A stretch of 64,000 nt of DNA from Rhynchopus sp. YZ270_cl-10 (Eukaryota; Euglenozoa; Diplonemea; Diplonemida; Diplonemidae), in assembly GCA_964035575.1 (NCBI GenBank), contig OZ037869.1:1302001-1366000 (forward strand). The letters run 5' to 3'. Under the pieces are notes generated by a model. That model had not been told where the DNA came from. It saw nothing but the letters and a program-made list of their open reading frames with translations, and searched no databases. Position numbers and translations under genes: made by a program. This document shows, piece by piece, positions 54,929 through 62,853 of this stretch (positions are counted from its first letter, which is position 1; each line of letters starts with the position of its first letter).

Positions 54929-57900
54929 ATGGACGGTACACCACAGTACCATGTGGTGGACATCGTTGGTGATACTGGTGGGAGGGAGATGGAGGCTGCT
55001 GCAGAGAAGTTGAAGAACATGCTGCAGACACGCCATGCGTGGGTGGCGCGCAGTGAGATCGGACGGCGCGAGGCGACAACCACACCCTGCACGCACACAG
55101 AGGAGACACGCGGATGGGTGGAAGGCCCCTTCGGCGTGCCTGCCCTTCGCGAATCATTTCTCGAACCTTTTGAACGTCTTTTCAAACAGTACCTCACAGA
55201 CCTAGAGATTGTAAGGGAAATTTCTCATGATGGCAGCTGCCGCACTGCAAGCAGAACCCGCCTCGAAATTCTTGAACGCAAATTTTCGATTTTTCATATC
55301 CTCAACCAAGACCTGGAAAAGCAGCTGGAAGATGATGTTGATGAGCAAACCAGCTTTCTGGACCACAAACAATCCGCATTTCTTGCACCAGAATGCGCAT
55401 CTGCGAGGGAAACACACAAAACCGTTGATGAAACGTCTAGCTTCAGTTTCCCCCCTATTGTAAAGGTCGATATGTTCGAATCCGTTGGCGCCGATTCTGT
55501 ACACCAAGAATATTCACAACGTACCCGCCCTTACAGTACCGAATGCTACGCTAGCTCCGAATACCCCATCCTCCTCACACTATCAAAGGAAGGGAGGGAA
55601 GGCATGCCACTAAAGCAATTTATCCAAACACTGTGTCTTCCCTTTTGGCTAGAGGGTGGATGCCCTTTACGACGTCAGATCTGGGATAAGGCGATTGGAG
55701 TTTCATTTACGGGGCTTGAGGTCGACGAAATGCCGGACATTACAACGAAACTGACCAACGATACCCCGGTAGGTAATATACCTGATGCCATCCTGCTTTT
55801 CATTGTATGGTATATGCTGAATGCGGTAAATGAGAAGCGTTGTAGCGACGGAAAAACGCCGTTGTCGTTAACAATGAAGGTCAAGCATAGGGATCATTTG
55901 ATAGCATCGTTTCTGCTGTGCAAAGGAGTGTTTAACTCTGCGCCGTTGGTGAAACAGCAGGTATTGCAGTATATGTTCTATTTGATTAAGATCGCGGTGA
56001 TATCGTCCCCGCTACATGAAGGGCGAGCGATGGCGATTGCGTGCTCCGATCATCCATTTAGGAGATTTTTTACTTCAGGGATGCTGATGACATTGGAGAG
56101 TTCCCGGATCCGTCAGGTGGACCAAGACTCCACAAAGGAAATGATGACATCTGACGCGCTATTCACGTATTCGCAGAAAGGGAAAGGAGGTGGAGTGCAC
56201 CACATCCCACTCCGCGAGGAGCTGGTTGCTACCGCAAATATCTTTGCGTTGACAAAGATTGATGTTGTCGAGATGGCACGCAATTCGCATGCGTTGTTCT
56301 TTCATGGCCTCTCTGAGGTCTGTGTGTCACCTTATCTCGCGATTCGAGCGAATTTTAGACGTCGTGCATACAACGCAGAACATCTGTTGCTTTCGACTGC
56401 ATGCACCAAGGTGGCTCTGCAGTTAGGTGGCATTCGGTATAGACATCAGATGTCATATCCGGTGCATGCAGAAAAAAAGAATGTGGAGTCCTACATCGAG
56501 CATGGGAGGTTGGAGATTAATGGGCCGAAGATTTTTAAAAAGGATTTTTTGGGGAGTGCAGCGGAGCGACTGAGGACAGTGTTGCTGCTGAGGAAGAAAT
56601 ACGAAGCTACGGAACGGCATTGGAGCAAAGAGATGGCCCGCACTGTCGCAAAGATCTCAGAAGGGACCAAGGAGTTTCACCTTGACGTGGACGATCCGTG
56701 TGGCATCTCTTTGTCCGAATTTGTTGCAGACTATCATCTAATTTGCGAGGTGATGTCCTGCTCCTCTGTCACCGCACTCTCAAAACGCCGTTTGGAAATG
56801 CTGCGGAACAAATACGACATTCACACCTCCCTCCGCAAGCTAGAAGAAACTGGGTCTGATGCTGTGGGGCGACAGACCACCTTGAACGATCACCGTGATT
56901 TCTACCAGACCATCATCGTTGATACTCACGTTCACATGGCTGCAGGCATGACTGCTAGGGATTTGCTTGAATTCATCAAGAATAAGGCGACAATGCAACC
57001 GGATGATATCATAGGGGTGCAGCAAATGGAGAAGGGAACGAAGGTGGTGACGCTGGATGATGTGTTGCGGAAGTTGGATATCCATTCTGTGTCGAGTCTC
57101 TCGGTGGCGTCGCTTGGTGTGCAGGCGGATTCTACTCTCTTTGAGAGATTTGACAACTTCAACTCAAAATATTCTCCGCTCGGGAAGAATGACCTGAGGA
57201 CACTGTTCCTCAAAAGCAACAGCCACTTCCCGACGAACACCAACGACATTCTCGGTGGGAGGTACTTCGCTGAAATCATCAAAAAGACGTTCCGCAGAAT
57301 GGCGCACAACCACTTCGCAGAGTTCCGTCTCTCCATCTACGGGAAAAGCATGAAAGAATGGGAGGACCTTGCGTTGTGGCATTCTACTCATGGCATGGGG
57401 TCGAAAAAGAACAAATGGTTGATTCAAATTCCGAGAATCTATTCTGTGCTTCGGAAGAGCGGCGCCGTCAAAAACTTTGGAGAACAACTCAAAAACGTGT
57501 TTCAACCGCTTTGGGCTGCCTCCATCTACCCGAGTAGGCATCCCCAGATTGACCACTTTTTGAAATACACTTCGGGCTTCGATTCTGTCGACTCTGAGCA
57601 TGGAGTGGATGCTGCTGTGGACGTGAACATGGTACGTCCTTCACAGTGGAATTCAACAGAGAACCCACCGTATGCGTATTGGATGTATTATATGTATGCT
57701 CACATCTCGGCACTGAATCAGTACAGACGGTCGAAGAATATGTCAGAACTGTCCTTCCGTCCGCACTGTGGTGAGTGTGGTGACCCCAGGCACCTTGCCT
57801 CCGCTTTCTTAACCGCGGATGGGATTGCGCACGGCATTCAGTTGCGTCTGTCGCCTACACTGCAGTATCTGTACTACCTGACGCAGCTTCCTATTGCGGT

Positions 57901-58432
57901 GTCGCCGCTTTCGAATAACAGTTTGTTTTTGGAGTTGGAGCATTCGCCGTTTCCGGACTTCTTCAAGAGAGGCTTGAATGTGTCATTGTCTACGGATGAT
58001 CCTCTGTTCTTCCATCAGACGCAGGAGCCGATAGTAGAGGAGTACAGTGTTGCCAGCAAGCTGTGGAGGTTGAGTTCAACAGATTTGTGTGAAATTGCGA
58101 GGAATTCGACGAGGCAAAGTGGGTTTGATAATGACGTCAAGGAGCGCTGGGGGGGCCCGTTGTTCTTCTTGGATTCGAGTGTAGGGAACGACGAGAGGAC
58201 AACGCATGTACCCGATGTGCGTGTTGCGTTCCGCTTTGAAGTGTATCACGACGAGCTCTTCTTCCTCGGGCGTGTCCGTGAAGTGGACGGTCACCCCAAG
58301 CCAGAGGAGATGCCGCGCTTCCTCAAAACCCTTGAACAAGAGGACACCCTCCTCCGCAACATCGGGCTCGACAGAAAAGAGCTTCTCGCACAGAAGGTGG
58401 GTCTAAGGGAGGTCACGCTTTCGAAGTTGTAA
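54929..58432 (+). CDS. AMP deaminase with an N-terminal degenerate deaminase-like half
   Basis: The 1167-residue single-exon protein converts AMP to IMP and ammonia in purine-nucleotide balance. The C-terminal half (about 655-1130) is a complete AMP deaminase: zinc ligands His667 and His669 in VDTHVHMA, FNSKYSPLG, EFRLSIYGKS, IQIPRIY, TGFDSVDSE, His946 in FRPHCGECGD, SPLSNNSLF and catalytic/zinc Asp1023-Asp1024 in LSTDDP, then CEIARNS. The N-terminal half (about 290-460) aligns with the last third of that domain: NIPDAILLFIVWYMLNAV with NPPYAYWMYYMYAHISAL, LQYMFYLIKIAVISSPL with LQYLYYLTQLPIAVSPL, and VVEMARNSH with LCEIARNST. The HCGE motif and the STDDP acid pair are replaced in that half, so it should be inactive. 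Vertebrate enzymes (about 750-850 residues) have a disordered N-terminus instead. It may be a regulatory or oligomerisation domain. Confidence 0.93.
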   Translation: MDGTPQYHVVDIVGDTGGREMEAAAEKLKNMLQTRHAWVARSEIGRREATTTPCTHTEETRGWVEGPFGVPALRESFLEPFERLFKQYLTDLEIVREISHDGSCRTASRTRLEILERKFSIFHILNQDLEKQLEDDVDEQTSFLDHKQSAFLAPECASARETHKTVDETSSFSFPPIVKVDMFESVGADSVHQEYSQRTRPYSTECYASSEYPILLTLSKEGREGMPLKQFIQTLCLPFWLEGGCPLRRQIWDKAIGVSFTGLEVDEMPDITTKLTNDTPVGNIPDAILLFIVWYMLNAVNEKRCSDGKTPLSLTMKVKHRDHLIASFLLCKGVFNSAPLVKQQVLQYMFYLIKIAVISSPLHEGRAMAIACSDHPFRRFFTSGMLMTLESSRIRQVDQDSTKEMMTSDALFTYSQKGKGGGVHHIPLREELVATANIFALTKIDVVEMARNSHALFFHGLSEVCVSPYLAIRANFRRRAYNAEHLLLSTACTKVALQLGGIRYRHQMSYPVHAEKKNVESYIEHGRLEINGPKIFKKDFLGSAAERLRTVLLLRKKYEATERHWSKEMARTVAKISEGTKEFHLDVDDPCGISLSEFVADYHLICEVMSCSSVTALSKRRLEMLRNKYDIHTSLRKLEETGSDAVGRQTTLNDHRDFYQTIIVDTHVHMAAGMTARDLLEFIKNKATMQPDDIIGVQQMEKGTKVVTLDDVLRKLDIHSVSSLSVASLGVQADSTLFERFDNFNSKYSPLGKNDLRTLFLKSNSHFPTNTNDILGGRYFAEIIKKTFRRMAHNHFAEFRLSIYGKSMKEWEDLALWHSTHGMGSKKNKWLIQIPRIYSVLRKSGAVKNFGEQLKNVFQPLWAASIYPSRHPQIDHFLKYTSGFDSVDSEHGVDAAVDVNMVRPSQWNSTENPPYAYWMYYMYAHISALNQYRRSKNMSELSFRPHCGECGDPRHLASAFLTADGIAHGIQLRLSPTLQYLYYLTQLPIAVSPLSNNSLFLELEHSPFPDFFKRGLNVSLSTDDPLFFHQTQEPIVEEYSVASKLWRLSSTDLCEIARNSTRQSGFDNDVKERWGGPLFFLDSSVGNDERTTHVPDVRVAFRFEVYHDELFFLGRVREVDGHPKPEEMPRFLKTLEQEDTLLRNIGLDRKELLAQKVGLREVTLSKL

Positions 58433-58563
58433 TGGGCAAGGGATGGGGGTGGTCGTTTTGATTAGTAAATGACACAAATGCATAACGCGGTTTGGTATTT
58501 AAAAAAAAAGGGGGTGTTTTTTGACATGTGATGTGAGTGTGTAAGGGGGTTTTTGAAATTTAT
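58433..58563. other. short spacer
   Basis: AT-rich with a G-run; nothing recognised. Confidence 0.4.
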
Positions 58564-59763
58564 ATATCATACATTCCATGGTTCTCCGTATAGAAAAGCC
58601 TGTTTGTGGAGCCACTTTAAAGTGATAAAAAATCCGCCAAAAAAATGTTGCGACCCCGGAATTTTTTCAGATCGACCCGGAAATTGACTGCCGTCCATTT
58701 TCGGGGGTCAACAATTCATAACTTGAGTCGTAAATGGAACTGTCCGTGGACACATGGATTTTATAATTTTTTCCCCCCGATTTTTTTTTTCGATTTTTGA
58801 AAACTTGGTTGTATTAGTGTAGCCACCCTAGAGTGTGCTCCACTATAATGATTTTTATTTATTTGGAAAGATCGGGTACGAAAACGTTCAATTCCGGGGT
58901 CGCACGATTTTTTTTATGCCTCTGTGGCTGGTTAGGTGATTTTTGGCTGTGGTACCCCCTTTGGGAACATTTCTATGTAGGTTTCTTAAGGACTTCCTTA
59001 GGAAAAACTCCTCTTTGGGTCGCAACACAGTGGCGTTTGTAAATTGATTTCTTTTTGGATAAAGTTTTCGGTTTTTGTTTCTTTGGATTTATTTTTTACA
59101 AATCCTTCAATTCGGACACATTTTTTATCCCGGAAACACACTCCACGGGATGCAACTTTTGGTGGAGCCAACCCTTTTTTTCACGTTTCTATGCAGGTTT
59201 CTTAAGGACTTCCTTAAGAAAACCTCCTATTTGGGTCACCACACAGTGGCGTCTCTAAATTGGGGTTTTTTTGAAGAAAGTTTTCGATTTTTTTTTCTTT
59301 GGATTTATTTTTTACAAATCTTTCAATTCCGACCATTTTTTAATTCCTGAAACACACTCCACGGTACGCAACTTTTGGTGGAGCCAACCCCCTTTTATGC
59401 ACTGAAATCCCTATACGTTACTGTATAAAGACTCATGGAGCCACTTTAAATTGACTTCTACTCCACGAAAGTGGTCGATTTTTTTTATGGTGAAAAGCGG
59501 GGAGCTCGGAAATTCACTGCCGCTGGTTTTCAGGGAGAAAAAATTACATGTCACACACCCACCTCACCGAGAGCCAAAACAGAAATACGCTCACCTCGAT
59601 ATTTTTTTTTGGAAAAAAAATTTTTTTTTCTGGATTTTTATTTCTTTGGATCCGGCCGTTTCGAAACGTTCAATTGCGGGGTCGGACGATCAAAAATATG
59701 CATCTCACATTTCTGAGTGCAAAATATGAAAAAGTATACGGAGAACCATGGAATGTATGATAT
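58564..59763. mobile_element. 1.2-kb element with perfect 29-bp terminal inverted repeats
   Basis: ATATCATACATTCCATGG and the following GTTCTCCGTATA at 58564-58592 are exactly inverted at 59735-59763. Inside are two direct repeats of about 209 bp (58966-59174 and 59182-59390), each with a palindromic CTTAAGGACTTCCTTAAG-type core, a CACACAGTGGCGT block and GTGGAGCCAACCC at the end. A family C hairpin lies inverted at 58795-58850. No transposase frame and no clear target duplication. The right end lies 29 bp before the sulfatase ATG, so the element forms the promoter region or intergenic part of that gene. Confidence 0.8.
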
Positions 59764-59792
59764 TCACTCACACAGAACGAACGGACAAAACA

Positions 59793-61346
59793 ATGGGGAA
59801 GGTTGCGATGATGTCGCTGGCGCTGCTGGCGGCTGTGCCTGTGTACGCGAAGCCGCCGCACATTGCGCTGATCCTTGCAGACGACTACGGGTGGTCGCAC
59901 ATCGGCTACCACAACCCTGGGAACAGAGAGGTTGTCACACCAAACCTGGATCGCCTTGCAGAGCAGGGGGTGAAGCTGGAGCGCCACTACGCGTACAAGT
60001 TCTGCTCACCCACACGTTCGTCCCTGCAGACGGGGCGTCTGCCTGTGCACGTGAACGACCAGAACGCAGAGCCGACTGTGCGGAACAAGAACGACACGAT
60101 CGGAGGATATGCAGGCATCCCTGTGAACATGACAGGCATTGCACAGAAGCTGCGGTCGGTGGGGTACCGTGCACACATGACAGGGAAGTGGGATGCGGGG
60201 ATGGCAACACCGAGACACACCCCGATTGGACGTGGATACGAGTCGTGGCTGGGCTACTTCCACCACTCGAACGACTACTACACACAGGGCCTGCCCATCA
60301 CGGCGACGGGCACGATTGACGTGTGCAAGGACAAGTACCGCGACCTGTTCTACAACGACGGCCCCGCACTGGCGTGCAACGACACGTCTGTGTACGAGGA
60401 GGAGTACTTCCTGAACAACACACTGAAGGTGATTGCGGCCCACGACGTGTCGGAGCCGCTGTTCCTGTTCCACTCGTTCCACCTGATGCACTCGCCTCTG
60501 GAGGTGCCGTCGGCGTACAAGAAGGAGTTTGACTTCATCATTGACGGAATGGACCAGCGCAGGAACTACGCTGCGATGGTGAAGTACATGGACGACAACG
60601 TGGGTGTGATTGTGGAGGCACTGAAGGAGAAGGGGATGTGGGACGACCTGCTGCTGATCTTCCTGAGTGACAACGGCGGCCCGATCTACTTCCTGGGTGG
60701 TGCGAACAACTGGCCCCTGAAGGGTGGGAAGATGAGCGACTGGGAGGGCGGTGTGCGTGTGAACGCCTTTGTGAGTGGCGGGTTTGTGCCTGAGAACGTG
60801 CGGAACACAACTGTGGACAGCTACGTGCACGTGGCGGACTGGTACACCACACTGTGCGGTATTGCTGGTGTGGACCCGACAGACACGGAGGCTGCTGCAG
60901 TGGGCCTGCCTGCTGTGGACGGGAAGGACATCTGGGCCGACGTGATCCAGACTGCGTCGCAGCCAACACGGACACAGATCCACCTGAGCTCGCAGGCGTT
61001 GATTGACGGGGACTGGAAGATTGTGATTGGTGAGCAGCAGATGGCGGGGTGGACACCCATGAAGTTCCCTGTGTACGGCCTGCCGCAGCCGATGTACAAG
61101 ACTGTGAACGTGGACCACTGGCCTGAGTTCTGCCCGCAGGGGTGTCTGTTCAACATCAAGGACGACCCGACGGAGCGCACCGACCTGGCCGAGAGGTACC
61201 CTGAGAAGCGTGCGGCTCTGTTCTCCGCACTCGAGTCGCTCAACTTCGCGAACTATGCACCCGACCGCGGCACAGGCGACCCCGAGTCGTGCACTGTCGC
61301 TGAGCAGAAGTACAGCGGCTACTACGGCCCCTGGGTCGACCTGTAG
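59793..61346 (+). CDS. secreted arylsulfatase (type I sulfatase) 1
   Basis: The 517-residue protein begins with a signal peptide (MGKVAMMSLALLAAVPVYA). Sulfatases hydrolyse sulfate esters, here most likely of sulfated polysaccharides outside the cell or in lysosomes. The type I signature CSPTRSSLQTGR starts at Cys71, the residue that is converted to formylglycine. Metal ligands are visible in LILADDYGW (28-36) and LSDNGGP, and other conserved sites in MTGKWDAGM and HSFHLMHSP. The overall pattern is closest to arylsulfatase B-like enzymes. An in-frame ATG exists 45 nt upstream, inside the terminal repeat of the preceding element, but the signal peptide and the CACACAG acceptor ending 17 nt before 59793 favour this start. 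The gene has extreme C/G third positions. It is a tandem duplicate of the gene at 62854. Confidence 0.94.
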   Translation: MGKVAMMSLALLAAVPVYAKPPHIALILADDYGWSHIGYHNPGNREVVTPNLDRLAEQGVKLERHYAYKFCSPTRSSLQTGRLPVHVNDQNAEPTVRNKNDTIGGYAGIPVNMTGIAQKLRSVGYRAHMTGKWDAGMATPRHTPIGRGYESWLGYFHHSNDYYTQGLPITATGTIDVCKDKYRDLFYNDGPALACNDTSVYEEEYFLNNTLKVIAAHDVSEPLFLFHSFHLMHSPLEVPSAYKKEFDFIIDGMDQRRNYAAMVKYMDDNVGVIVEALKEKGMWDDLLLIFLSDNGGPIYFLGGANNWPLKGGKMSDWEGGVRVNAFVSGGFVPENVRNTTVDSYVHVADWYTTLCGIAGVDPTDTEAAAVGLPAVDGKDIWADVIQTASQPTRTQIHLSSQALIDGDWKIVIGEQQMAGWTPMKFPVYGLPQPMYKTVNVDHWPEFCPQGCLFNIKDDPTERTDLAERYPEKRAALFSALESLNFANYAPDRGTGDPESCTVAEQKYSGYYGPWVDL

Positions 61347-61796
61347 ACTGCAGGCTACTATCAAAGAAGGGTCTCAGAAGCCTTTCCTAGCTTTACCCGA
61401 TGTCTAGAATAGCAGAACGAAGCAGAACCCGAGTGTCAGTGTGAATGCATGAATTGTGCTTTTTATTTAGCGATCCGGCTGTGCCGGTACAGTGTGAAAG
61501 TAACTGTGTTGTATCTTGCTCCATCTGAGACGGCAGCGAGAAGGTTATTCAAAGAGCGAAGTAGGAGCACAGAAATGACAGGTGCCGTCCGGTGCAGTGC
61601 GTTGCTGAGGGCTCCTTCACGTATCCACGCGAAGTGGCCGCTACGAATCTGGCAACATTGTGCACTGCACCTGCCTGCACCAACCTTTTCCCCTACTCAG
61701 ATTACTGATCTGATGGAAAGTGTTGCTCCGTCACTGGTCTCTTTAGTGCCACGCGCCTAGGGACACATGTGGGACAAGACTTAGCTCTTGAAAGAA

Positions 61797-61830
61797 GGTG
61801 ACTGTGTCATGGAGGCACTTTCATCTTCGT
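61797..61830 (+). repeat. hairpin motif, family A (GTGT/GCAC stem)
   Basis: GGTGA (61797-61801) with TCATC (61821-61825); inner GTGT/GCAC with a G-U pair; loop CATGGAG. This is the only clear family A copy in the last 15 kb. Confidence 0.6.
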
Positions 61831-61994
61831 GTTTGTTGCGATTTTCCCCGCCTTTTTTCCTCCTCTGGGCCCCTTTTTGGTGATTTTTGGTGTTGTTTTA
61901 AGCTTTTATCTCTCCTTGTTATTATAATTGCAAAAGAACATGATGTAAACGTTTTGTCCAATAAAGTGCTCCGGGGTTCGACAAACCGGAGAAC

Positions 61995-62046
61995 CAGTGC
62001 ATGCTCCGTCGCCGTGTGTTCGGCGTTTGCACTTTCAACTTCCACT
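61995..62046 (+). repeat. hairpin motif, family B
   Basis: AGTGC...GCACT outer stem, CCG/CGG inside, tail TTCAACTTCCAC. Preceded by CCGGGGTTCGACAAACCGG, a short hairpin of its own, as in the copies at 23851 and 45730. Confidence 0.55.
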
Positions 62047-62706
62047 TTATGTGTGGAGGCGTCACATACGCACTTTAGGTGTGCTGGTCTTTTCTGCGTG
62101 AAACCTTTGTTGGCGTCTTTCTTTCGACGTTTCCACTATCCACTTCACTTTTTGTTTTTCCTGGCAGTGGAGCACAGCAACATTAGAATACTTGCAACCA
62201 GAACGGGATCACATAAAGAGAGCCTACAGGTAGACAGTACAACCGTCTCTGCCGTACGCCTCTTTGTCTTCGTGGCCCGCACGCTTGAGTGTGAAAACAC
62301 CACAAAAGTACAAAAAAGGTTGCACCCCCTTTTTTTGCCGCTCTCTTCCTTTCTCCCTCTCTTGGCCTCTTCCTCCCCCAACAACGTTTTCTTCTTCTAC
62401 TACTTCTTTATTCGTTTATTTGTGTTCTTTTTATACAGTATTTTTTAATGAACAAACGCATCCTGCTTGGGCTGCAATACATAGAACAACGGTGCACCCC
62501 CTGGAAAGGGTTGCCTTTATAGTCTCGGGTGCACTCGATATTTCGTGCGGAACGTAGCGTGTTTGTTTTGTTTTTTTTTTGAATTTGTGTCTCAGGTGTG
62601 CGGAAGGTGTTGTTGAGTTGTTGTGATGCAAGATGGGGCTTAGGGTTCGCAGAGTTCCCTTTGCTTTGCGTCCGTTCAGATGGAAGTGAAAATTGTCCAC
62701 TTTTGA

Positions 62707-62739
62707 GGTACCCTTGTCACCTTTGTTGAGAAGGGTACC
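62707..62739. repeat. perfect 9-bp hairpin
   Basis: GGTACCCTT (62707-62715) pairs with AAGGGTACC (62731-62739) across a 15-nt loop. No T-run follows, so a terminator role is not supported. Confidence 0.5.
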
Positions 62740-62853
62740 CTAGTAATGCGGTGAGAACGCAACTTTATTGAAGAAAAAAAAAAGAGATTGTGTACATTTT
62801 TGTTGCTTCACCATACCACACCATCTTGTCCACACAGAGAGGGGTATTCCGCA

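Larger units (their letters stand above)
61347..62853. other. spacer between the sulfatases
   Basis: No convincing gene; the frame of about 100 residues at 61449-61760 has no recognisable features. Family A hairpin at 61797, family B hairpin at 61995-62046 (AGTGC/GCACT stem with inner CCG/CGG), a perfect hairpin at 62707-62739, and CCACACAG ending at 62837, 16 nt before the next ATG. Confidence 0.55.

Noticed and set aside
60006-61364. 452-residue minus-strand frame over sulfatase 1
   Set aside because: Antisense shadow of GC3-rich coding; Val/Arg/His-rich with no motif.
61449-61760. 103-residue frame after sulfatase 1
   Set aside because: No family, signal or repeat support; it lies in a spacer and is within chance length for this composition.
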